A stretch of DNA of 24,299 nucleotides from Bacillota bacterium. Its GTDB lineage: Bacteria; Bacillota; Clostridia; Christensenellales; UMGS416. The position numbers and the translations under genes were made by a program. The DNA lies in assembly GCA_023428265.1 (NCBI GenBank), contig JAEYYW010000169.1, positions 1 through 24,299 on the forward strand, read 5' to 3'. How positions within the stretch are numbered: position 1 is the stretch's first letter; every line of letters begins with the position of its first letter. Positions 1 through 7,600 of the stretch are shown here, piece after piece. The notes beneath the pieces were generated by a model. That model worked only from the letters and a program-made list of their open reading frames with translations. It searched no databases and was not told the DNA's origin.

Positions 1-631
1 TTTCACGATATTTTGGCTCCAGCAGCTTTTTCTCCTCGTTGTGGTTGGAAAGGAATCCGCACTCCACAATCACCGAGGGGCAGTCGTGCACCTTGAGCAT
101 GAAATAGTCTCCGGCTTTGGCCAAACGATCGCGGGCATCCAGACCATCATTCAGCGCCTGCTGGACGCATACGGCCAATTTCTCGCCCTCCGCGCTGCCC
201 TTCTGGAAAAACACCTGCGCGCCGCTCACCTTGCGGCTGGGGTATTTGTTCAGATGAATGCTCACCAGCACCTGCGGGTTCTGCGCTTTCACAAGCCTCG
301 CGCGGCTGTTCATGTCACGGCGTTTTTGAGTGTTGCCGTCGCCGGAATAGTCCACATCGGTTGACTTGCGCGTGAGAAGCACGTCGGCGCCTTCCAGCAT
401 GAAGCGCTTGGCCAAAAGCTGCGAAATCTCCAGGTTGATCTCCGCCTCGGTCACACCGGTGTCGGTGCCGGCGGCGCCTTTGTCTATGCCGCCGTGGCCG
501 GGGTCTATGGCGATGCGCACGCCGTGGAGCCCGCTTTCCAGCGTGCCCGAATGGGCGGTAATCGACCGGTCACAGGCGGAGAGCAGCAGCGCCGCCGCCA
601 CACAGCAAAGCATCGCGCGCCGGATCCTCAA
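1..631 (-). CDS. cwlD: CwlD-like N-acetylmuramoyl-L-alanine amidase, partial (C-terminus beyond window)
   Basis: Zinc amidase of the Amidase_3 family, which cuts the amide bond between MurNAc and the peptide stem. CwlD members act outside the membrane and start muramic-delta-lactam formation in spore cortex. About 210 residues are visible. Family signatures are IDPGHGG (zinc His46), a Glu near residue 62, SIHLN (His126) and VECGF (catalytic Glu190). The start is taken as TTG at 631 because AGGAGG at 647-642 lies 10 bases upstream; an ATG at 613 is the alternative. The N-terminus is a short hydrophobic signal ending in LLSAC (Cys20), a possible lipobox, so the enzyme may be lipid-anchored. It follows tsaD after 110 bases on the same strand. 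The sporulation role is inferred from family resemblance and from the SASP gene in the same window; a general cell-wall amidase remains possible. Confidence 0.88.
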   Translation of the reverse strand, partial: MRIRRAMLCCVAAALLLSACDRSITAHSGTLESGLHGVRIAIDPGHGGIDKGAAGTDTGVTEAEINLEISQLLAKRFMLEGADVLLTRKSTDVDYSGDGNTQKRRDMNSRARLVKAQNPQVLVSIHLNKYPSRKVSGAQVFFQKGSAEGEKLAVCVQQALNDGLDARDRLAKAGDYFMLKVHDCPSVIVECGFLSNHNEEKKLLEPKYRE

Positions 632-741
632 CACAGGCGGGCCTCCTGAACACAGGCTTGTTTGGCTACACTCTATTGTTATGAGGAAACAGGTGGCATA
701 TCACCGAATACGAGCAAAATGAGTTGCTGCAAAGCGATGGT

Positions 742-1734
742 TCAAATCTCCAGCGATGGGTCGGCATTCAGAGCCATGTCTGCGAATCCGCGCCCCTCGA
801 TCTGGAAGAAAGCTGCGGCGCCCACCATCGCGGCATTGTCGGTGCAATAACGCTTCTCGGGAATGTGCAGCTCCCAGCCCCGGCGGCCACATAGCGATTC
901 CATGGCAGCCCGGAGGCCGGAGTTGGCTGCCACGCCACCGGCCAGCGCAATCTTTGCCACACCCTCACGCTCAGCGGCCCGCGCGGTTTTTTCCACCAGC
1001 ACATCCACAATGGCGCTCTGGATTGCGGCAGCCGCATCTTCCGTTTTTCCGGCGGGGTGACGCTGCAAGTGCTGGATCACGGCAGTTTTCATGCCGCTGA
1101 AGCTGAAGTCCAGGTTGTCGCCGGGCAGCGCCCTGGGGAACGCGTAGGCGGCGGGGTCGCCGCGCCGGGCCAGCTCGTCGATTTGTCGCCCGCCGGGGTA
1201 ACCCAACCCCAGCACACGGGCGGTTTTGTCAAAGGCCTCGCCGGCGGCGTCATCCAGCGTGCCTCCCAGATAGCGGTAGTCACCATAGTCCGGCACCATC
1301 AGAAGCTCCGTGTGGCCGCCGGACACCACCAGGCACAGAAAGGGCGGCGCAAACCCGCCACCCAGATAGTTGGCCGCGATGTGGGACTCGATGTGGTTTA
1401 CGCCCACAATCGGTTTGCCGGCTGCCCAGGCAAGCCCCTTGGCATAGGAGAGGCCCACAAGCAGCGCTCCGGCCAGCCCCGGCCCATGGGTGACCGCCAC
1501 GGCGTCAACCTGCCCGAGCGGCAGCCCGCTCTCCGCAAGGGCCTGCCGCACCACCGGCGTGATCAGCTCCACATGCCTGCGGGAGGCAATCTCGGGCACC
1601 ACGCCGCCATAAGGCGCGTGGTCAGCAATCTGCGTGGCCACCACGTCGGAAAGCACCTCTCGTCCGTTGCGCACAACGGCGGCGGAGGTTTCGTCGCAGG
1701 ATGTTTCAATGGCGAGAATCGTCAGATCGCTCAT
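742..1734 (-). CDS. tsaD: tRNA N6-threonylcarbamoyladenosine transferase TsaD
   Basis: Transfers the threonylcarbamoyl group from TC-AMP to A37 of ANN-decoding tRNAs, together with TsaB and TsaE in bacteria. The 330-residue length is normal. It starts with the typical TILAIETSCDETSAAVV segment. The metal-binding motif NHIESH gives His114 and His118, and the distal ligand is Asp299 in CTDNAAMVGAA. The glycine-rich ASKHA-fold segments LVVSGGHTEL and LAGGVAANSGLR are intact. Its ATG overlaps the stop codon of the upstream DUF1461 gene by four bases (ATGA, 1734-1731), so the two are almost certainly cotranscribed and translationally coupled. TsaB and TsaE are not in the window. The identification is secure. 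Confidence 0.97.
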   Translation of the reverse strand: MSDLTILAIETSCDETSAAVVRNGREVLSDVVATQIADHAPYGGVVPEIASRRHVELITPVVRQALAESGLPLGQVDAVAVTHGPGLAGALLVGLSYAKGLAWAAGKPIVGVNHIESHIAANYLGGGFAPPFLCLVVSGGHTELLMVPDYGDYRYLGGTLDDAAGEAFDKTARVLGLGYPGGRQIDELARRGDPAAYAFPRALPGDNLDFSFSGMKTAVIQHLQRHPAGKTEDAAAAIQSAIVDVLVEKTARAAEREGVAKIALAGGVAANSGLRAAMESLCGRRGWELHIPEKRYCTDNAAMVGAAAFFQIEGRGFADMALNADPSLEI

Positions 1735-2507
1735 GCCTTGCGATCCCCCGCGGCCCGTATGCCGCCGGTGCGCCGCATCACAAACACCGCTCCGGCGGTG
1801 ATCACGGCCAGCGCCCCCGCGGCCCAGAGCAGAATCGAGCGCACAATGCCGTCAAACAACGGCAGCAACAGCTGAATCAGCATGTCATTCTCATACAATA
1901 GCCACAGATCGTTGGTGAAAAAGAGCAGGTGGAACTGCGTCCAGGCTGCTTCAAAATCCACAGCGAAATAAACCCCGACGGCCAGCAGCACCGCCCCCAG
2001 CGCAGCCACGGCAATGAGCCAGCCCCTGGCCAGCTCCCGCAGCGCCCTTCGCTTGGCCACATAGATCAGCACCAGCGCCAGGAACAAAAACGTCGCCAAA
2101 AGGATGAACCGCAGCTTGATGGTGCGCACAAACAGCTTCTGCACATCCACCATGTGGTCCTTTTCCCGCTGGCTGAACACTTCGCGGGGCTGCCCGCCGA
2201 TCTCGGCCTGCATGTCCAGGTTTGGCCGGCTTCCTTTGCAATAGAGCAACAGCTCGTGCATGATCCGGCCCATGTCTTCCTTGGAGACGCCGGCTACCAC
2301 GTCCAGACCAAGCTTTTGCTGCTGCGCCGCGTAGGAGCCCTCATCAAAGGCCACGATCTGCAGGCAGGTGAGCAGCACCGCCACAAACAGCGCCGCCGAT
2401 GCCAACACCGCGATGAGGATGGAAAACGCCTTCCTCGCCTTGCCGGGCTCTGCCGGTTCCTCAACGCTCTCCGGCTCCCGGAGGATGACGTCAGACGGAT
2501 TTTCCAT
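1731..2507 (-). CDS. DUF1461 / TIGR01906-type integral membrane protein
   Basis: A 258-residue membrane protein of unknown function. An acidic cytoplasmic-looking N-terminus (about 1-25) is followed by a hydrophobic segment at 28-50. Next comes an external loop of about 80 residues, two further segments at 133-151 and 162-183, and a last one at 222-245. The part between the last two segments carries the family-like FHLLFFTNDLWLL signature (about 192-204), the reason for assigning DUF1461. The gene lies 4 bases after the cyclase stop and overlaps the tsaD start by 4 bases, so it is the middle gene of a tight three-gene unit. I see no catalytic motif and assign no function. The family call rests on recognised motif and topology, not on a search. 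Confidence 0.75.
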   Translation of the reverse strand: MENPSDVILREPESVEEPAEPGKARKAFSILIAVLASAALFVAVLLTCLQIVAFDEGSYAAQQQKLGLDVVAGVSKEDMGRIMHELLLYCKGSRPNLDMQAEIGGQPREVFSQREKDHMVDVQKLFVRTIKLRFILLATFLFLALVLIYVAKRRALRELARGWLIAVAALGAVLLAVGVYFAVDFEAAWTQFHLLFFTNDLWLLYENDMLIQLLLPLFDGIVRSILLWAAGALAVITAGAVFVMRRTGGIRAAGDRKA

Positions 2508-2511
2508 GGGG

Positions 2512-3153
2512 TCAGCCCTCCCTTTTGCGTATCAGCGCCCGGGCCGGCGCACCGTCGCCGCCTACCACGGGCAAAGGCAGGCAAACCAGGTCAAACCAGC
2601 CCTCCTCCGCCTGCCTGAGGTCAATGTTTTCCAGCGCAACCGCGCCGGGAGCGCTCAAAAAAGCCCTGTGCGGCCGCACGGGGTCGTCGTATGGCGCAAT
2701 CGAATAATAGTCCAGCCCGACCAGCTTCACGCCGGCTTTTGCCAGATACAGCGCCGCATCCTCACCAAGGGCTACAAACCCGGTGTGAAAACGCCCGTCG
2801 CCGATCAGGCGGCTATTGCGCGTTTTTATTAATAGCCGCACCGTGCCTTCGGGCACACGGCCCCGCAGATCTCCCTCAGTGATCACGCCGGTGATGCACA
2901 TCAGCTCCAGCACCAACGCCGGGCCGATCAGCGTGTCCGGGTCAATGGCCTCCACGGTGGAACCGTCGGCGATGAAATGCCGCGGCGCATCCACATGGGT
3001 GCCGGTGTGGGAGCTCATTGACAGCAGCGAGGTGTTGCAAAACGAGCCGTCCACGCCGATCCGGGCGTCCGGCCTGCGGCAGAACGCCGTCTCACCGGGC
3101 CAGGCCGGCAGGTCGTTGTGCAGCGGAAGGGTAATGTCAAGCCAGGCGGACAT
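2512..3153 (-). CDS. Cyclase-family metal-dependent hydrolase (kynurenine formamidase-like fold)
   Basis: A 213-residue member of the cyclase family (PF04199 type), which includes KynB arylformamidase and other metal-dependent amide or lactone hydrolases. The metal-binding motif HTGTHVDAPRHF lies at residues 49-60, giving His49, His53, Asp55 and His59. The second conserved block is KLVGLDYYSIAP near residue 160. The ATG at 3153 is preceded by AGGAG about 8 bases upstream. It is the first gene of the cyclase-DUF1461-tsaD cluster, following prfB and a 148-base spacer filled by two palindromic elements. No other tryptophan-catabolism gene is present, so a kynurenine role is not supported. The substrate is unknown. 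Confidence 0.85.
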   Translation of the reverse strand: MSAWLDITLPLHNDLPAWPGETAFCRRPDARIGVDGSFCNTSLLSMSSHTGTHVDAPRHFIADGSTVEAIDPDTLIGPALVLELMCITGVITEGDLRGRVPEGTVRLLIKTRNSRLIGDGRFHTGFVALGEDAALYLAKAGVKLVGLDYYSIAPYDDPVRPHRAFLSAPGAVALENIDLRQAEEGWFDLVCLPLPVVGGDGAPARALIRKREG

Positions 3154-3168
3154 GGCTCACTCCTCTTT

Positions 3169-3284
3169 CACTCCCTCCGGCAGCTTCGCTGCCACCTCCC
3201 TCAAAGAGGGAGGCAAGTAGCCCCCGATCAGGTCAACTTGTCCCCCTCTTGAGGGGGATGTCGCCGTAGGCGACAGGGGGAGTC
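3169..3284. repeat. Pair of inverted, covarying palindromic elements
   Basis: Two units of 49 and 48 bases face each other around a 19-base spacer (3218-3236). Unit 1 (3169-3217) holds the hairpins GGCAGC-TTC-GCTGCC and CCTCCCTC-AAA-GAGGGAGG. Unit 2 (3237-3284), read on the minus strand, has the same layout with GTCGCC-TAC-GGCGAC and CCCCCTC-AA-GAGGGGG. The units differ at many stem positions yet each stem stays perfectly paired. Both end in CAAG next to the spacer. The pair fills the space between prfB and the cyclase gene, ending just before the cyclase ribosome binding site. Similar intergenic palindromes are common in Clostridia; from one locus I cannot tell a REP-like repeat from a MITE or a regulatory RNA. 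Confidence 0.7.
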
Positions 3285-3301
3285 TCTTCAGTATACCAGC
3301 C

Positions 3302-4406
3302 CTATTCCTTATACTGCCTTAAGTATTCATTAACAAACAGGTCCAACTCCCCGTCCATCACGGCGTCCACGTTGCCGGTTTCGGCGCCGGTGCGGTGGTC
3401 CTTCACCATCGTGTAGGGGCAGAACACATAGGAGCGGATCTGGCTGCCCCACTCAATCCTCTTGACCTCGCCCTTCACGCGGGCCATCTCCTCCAGGTGC
3501 TCCTGCTCCTGCTTTTCCACCAGCTTGCTCATCAGCATCTTCATCGCCGTCTCCCGGTTCTGAATCTGCGAGCGCTCCGTCTGGCAGGACACCACAAAGC
3601 CGGTGGGGATGTGCGTGATGCGGATGGCCGACTCGGTCTTGTTGACATGCTGGCCGCCGGCGCCGGAGGACCGATAGGTGTCCACCCTCAGGTCTTCGGG
3701 CCGGATCTCAATGTTGGCGGCGTTATCCACCTCCGGCATCACCTCAACAGACGCAAACGACGTGTGCCGGCGGGCTGCCGAGTCGAAGGGTGAAATGCGC
3801 ACCAGCCGGTGCACGCCCTTCTCCGCCTTTAAAAATCCGTATGCGTTGTCTCCCTCGGCCAGGAATGCCACGTTTTTGATGCCAGCCTCGTCGCCGGGCA
3901 GGAAGTCCAGCACCTTGACACTGTAGCCCTTCTTCTCGCAATACCGCGTATACATGCGGTAGAGCATCTGCACCCAGTCCTGGCTTTCGGTGCCGCCGGC
4001 GCCGGCGTGCAGCGTCACAATGGCGTTGTTGGCGTCATAGCGGCCCTTGAGAACCGTGGTCAGCCGGAACATGTCCGCCTCGGCCAGCAGCTCCGCAAGC
4101 TCGCCCTCCAGCAGCTCCTGTGTCTCCGTATCGTTGTGTTCGAAAGCCAGCTCCATCATCACCGATGCGTCATCGGCGCGGGCATGGAGCTTTTGATAGC
4201 TTTCCACCTTGCTTTCCAGGTTGCGGATCTTCTTGCTGATATCATTTGCACGGTCCACATCATCCCAGAAGCCCGGGGCGGACATATCGCCGTGCAGCTC
4301 TTCCAATTGCCTCTCTATGCTGGCGAGGTCAAAGTGAATCACCTGCCTCTTTCAGCATGGACAGAATCTCCTTCAGGCGCTGGTCGGCCTGGAATTGCTG
4401 GATCAC
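3302..4406 (-). CDS. prfB: Peptide chain release factor 2, with programmed +1 frameshift
   Basis: RF2 reads UGA and UAA stop codons and triggers peptidyl-tRNA hydrolysis. It is encoded in two frames. A GTG at 4406, 9 bases after AGAGG (4420-4416), opens 25 codons ending in CTT (4334-4332). The next codon is TGA (4331-4329). A +1 shift on CTTTGAC resumes at GAC (4330) and continues for 342 codons, giving about 367 residues, normal for RF2. The SPF tripeptide that recognises stop codons is in VRISPFDSAARR, and the catalytic GGQ is in SSGAGGQHVNKTE. An in-frame TAG sits directly before the GTG, so an ATG at 4415 cannot be the start. The shift is the known RF2 autoregulation, not a broken gene. 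Confidence 0.96.
4328..4344 (-). promoter_or_regulatory. RF2 programmed frameshift site (CTT TGA C) with Shine-Dalgarno-like stimulator
   Basis: The slippery CTT followed by TGA and C occupies 4334-4328. Just upstream, CAGGTGAT (4345-4338) resembles the part of the ribosome binding consensus that pairs with the 3' end of 16S rRNA. It is separated from CTT by three bases (TCA), the spacing of the classical RF2 stimulator. The in-frame stop is codon 26. Low RF2 favours the shift and so raises RF2, as known for this family. Confidence 0.92.
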
Positions 4407-4445
4407 CTAGATCATCCTCTCATTATTTGGTGGTTTAAACACTTT

Positions 4446-4474
4446 ATTGTACAACAGGATCCGGGATATGGGAA
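4446..4474 (-). promoter_or_regulatory. Probable sigma-A promoter of prfB
   Basis: On the minus strand a -35-like TTCCCA (4474-4469) and a -10-like TACAAT (4451-4446) are separated by 17 bases. The -10 matches five of six consensus positions and the -35 four of six. The predicted start would lie about 33 bases before the prfB GTG. This is a by-eye match only. Confidence 0.5.
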
Positions 4475-4598
4475 GCATCAACGGCGCATTCGTCTCCGGC
4501 TCTTCTCTGCGTTGTCCCGGCAAAAAGGCAATGGCGATGGCGGAAGGAGCCCGATAGAAAAGCCAAAAACAGCATGCCTGCTTTGTCTGTATTACGAA

Positions 4599-4627
4599 TT
4601 CACCAAATGTACGATAACTGATATAAT
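4599..4627 (+). promoter_or_regulatory. Sigma-A promoter of the fusion hydrogenase gene
   Basis: A perfect TATAAT (4622-4627) is preceded at 17 bases by TTCACC (4599-4604), which matches four of six -35 positions. The hydrogenase ATG follows about 70 bases later with AAAGGAG at 4684-4690. The rest of the 4407-4695 spacer holds no gene and no clear operator; I looked for a Rex-like inverted TTGTTAA motif and saw none. Confidence 0.65.
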
Positions 4628-4695
4628 ATTAGTTTGGGGCGAACTGTGTCGTTCTATAAAACCAGCAAACGAAATTTTGACATAAAGGAGACTCC

Positions 4696-7600
4696 ATGAA
4701 ATCAATCAAGGACAACAAACGCATCAAGGTGTTCGTGAACGGCCGAGAGATGGAGGTCTACAGCAACCTGACCATACTGCAGGCCCTTCTGCAGGAAGGT
4801 GTGCACATTCCCCACCTGTGCTACGACATAAGGCTGGAGCGCTCCAACGGCAACTGCGGCCTGTGCGTGGTGGAGCTGGGGCAAGACGGCGGCCGCGATG
4901 TGAAGAGCTGCCAAACGCCGATCAAGGAGGGCATGGTCATCACGACCAACAGCCAGCGGCTGGAGCACTACCGCAAGATCCGCCTGGAGCAGCTTCTGAG
5001 CGACCACAATGCCGACTGCGTGGCCCCTTGCGTGCAGGAATGCCCCGCCCACATCGACATCCAGGCATACCTCCGGCATGTGAACAACGGCAACTTTGAG
5101 GCCGCCGTGCGCGTGATCAAGGACAGCAACCCCTTCCCCGTGGTTTGCGGGCGCGTCTGCCCCCACACCTGCGAGGGCAAGTGCCGCCGCAATCTGGTGG
5201 ATTCGCCGGTGGCGATCAACCATGTGAAGCGTTTCGCCGCTGACTGGGATATGGCCCGCGAAACACCATGGACGCCCAAAAAGAATCCGCCCACTGGCAA
5301 GAAAGTGGCCATCGTGGGTGCCGGCCCGTCGGGCCTTGCGGCTGCCTACTACAGCGCCATCAAGGGCCATGACGTGACGGTGTTTGAACGCCAGAGGCAT
5401 GCCGGCGGCATGATGCGCTACGGCATCCCCGAATACCGGCTGCCCAAGGCCACGCTGGATCAGGAAATTGACACCATCAAACGCCTGGGTGTGAAGGTGA
5501 TGACCGGCAAGGCGCTGGGCACACACCTGATGCTGGAAGACCTTCACCGAGACTTCGACGCCGTCTATCTGGCCATCGGCAGCTGGCGCGCCACACCGAT
5601 GCACATCGAGGGTGAAAACCTGGATGGCGTCTACCTGGGTATCCAATATCTGGAGATGGTCACCAACAACCGGCAGATCAATCTGGGCGACACCGTGGCC
5701 GTGATCGGCGGCGGCAACACCGCCATTGACTGCGCGCGTACGGCGCTCCGCAAAGGGGCCAAGTCCGTCAAGCTGATTTATCGCCGCACCCGCGATGAAA
5801 TGCCGGCCCAAAGCTACGAGGTGGAGGAAGCGATCCGCGAGGGTGTGGAAATGCATTTCCTGATGGCCCCCGCCCGCATCGAACTGGTAGACGGCCAAAA
5901 GAAACTGCACTGCATCGAAATGCAGCTGGGTGAGCCGGACCGCTCCGGCCGCCGCCGCCCGATGCCGGTGGAGGGCAGCGACATCGTGCTGGACGTGGAC
6001 ACCGTGATCGGCGCCATCGGCCAGAGCACCAACACCCAGTTCCTCTACAACGACCTGCCGGTGAAGCTGAACAAGTGGGGCGACATTGAGATCAACCCCA
6101 AGACCAGCCAGACCTCGGAGATCAACATCTTTGCCGGCGGCGACTGCGTGACAGGCCCCAGCACGGTGATCCAGGCCGTGGCCGCCGGCCGCCACGCCGC
6201 CGACGCGATGGACAGCTTCCTGATGAAGGGCTATGTGCGCGAGGAGAACGTGGACTACAGCTGCAACCGCGGCTCGTTGGAAGACCTGCCGCGGTGGGAA
6301 TTTGAGGAAATGCCCAAGCTCAACCGGGCGAAGATGCCGGAGCTTTCTCTGGATGCGCGGCGCAGCAACTTTAATGAGGTGGAGCTGGGCCTGACCGAGG
6401 AGGAAGCCCGCCGCGAGGCCCGCCGGTGCCTGAAGTGCGGCTGCAGCGAGCGCTACAGCTGCGACCTGAGAAAAGAGGCCCGTTCCCACGGCATCGAGTT
6501 CAAAACGCCGGTGCACGAGCGCCCCTATCTCCCGATCGTGGATGATCACCCTTTCATCGTGCGCGACCATAACAAGTGCATTTCCTGCGGGCGCTGCATC
6601 GCTGCCTGCGCCGAGATTGAAGGCCCCGACATACTGGCCTTTTATCAGAAGAAGGGCCGGGAGCTTGTGGGCACCAAGAGCGGCCTGCCGCTCAGCCAGA
6701 CCGACTGCGTAAGCTGCGGCCAGTGCGTGAACGCCTGCCCCTGCGGCGCGCTGGATTACCGGCGCGAGCGCGGCCAGGTGTTCCGCGCGCTGAATGATGG
6801 CAGCAAGACCGTGGTGGCCTTCGTGGCTCCGGCGGTGCGCAGCGTGGTGTCGCAGCACTTCAACATCCCCTTTGACGAGGCTTCTCCGTTCATCGCAGGG
6901 CTGCTGAAGGCGCTGGGCTTTGACCGCGTGTTTGACTTCTCCTTTGCCGCCGACCTCACCGTGGTGGAGGAAACAACGGAGTTTTTGAAACGTGTGCAAA
7001 GCGGCGGCGTGATGCCCCAGTTCACCAGCTGCTGCCCCGGCTGGGTCAACTTTGTGGAGCGCCGTTACCCCAAACTGATCCCCCATCTTTCCAGCTGTAA
7101 ATCACCGCAGCAGATGATGGGCGCCACGGTGAAGAATCATTTTGCCAAGACCGCGGGCATCGACCTCAAGGATCTCTATGTGGTGTCCATCGTGCCCTGC
7201 ATGGCCAAGAAATATGAAGCCGCGCGGCCGGAGTTCACCACCGAAGGCTTCCGCGATGTGGACGCCGTGCTCACCACGGCCGAAATGCTCGAAATGGTGC
7301 GCCTGGCCCGAATCGACACCAAGGAAGTGGAGCCGCAGCAGTTTGACGAGCCTTATCGCAGGGTGTCCGGCGCCGGTGTGCTGTTTGGCGCATCCGGCGG
7401 CGTGGCGGAAGCGGCGCTGCGGATGGCGGTGGAAAAGCTGACCGGCAAAGCGCTGGAAGACCGCCTGGAGTTTGAGGAGATCCGAGGGTTCGCCGGCCTC
7501 AAGGAAGCGGTGATCGACGCCGGCGGCAAGAAGGTCACGGTGGCGGTGATCAGCGGGCTCAACAACGCCGAGCCCATCGTGGAGAAAATCCTGCAGGGCC

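Noticed and set aside
2512..3153. Kynurenine formamidase of a tryptophan degradation pathway
   Set aside because: Only the fold motif is present; no other kynurenine-pathway gene lies nearby, so the specific name is not justified.
3302..4406. prfB as a frameshifted pseudogene
   Set aside because: The break is the classical CTTTGAC with stimulator and TGA at codon 26; both parts are otherwise intact.
4696..6230. Glutamate synthase small subunit GltD
   Set aside because: The GltD-like module is continuous with ferredoxin and H-cluster domains in one frame, so it is the reductase part of a hydrogenase.
4702..7086. A 794-codon open frame on the minus strand inside the hydrogenase gene
   Set aside because: It is antisense to a gene with complete motif content and has a composition full of His, Ala and Leu typical of the complement of GC-rich coding DNA. 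No domain or ribosome binding site supports it.
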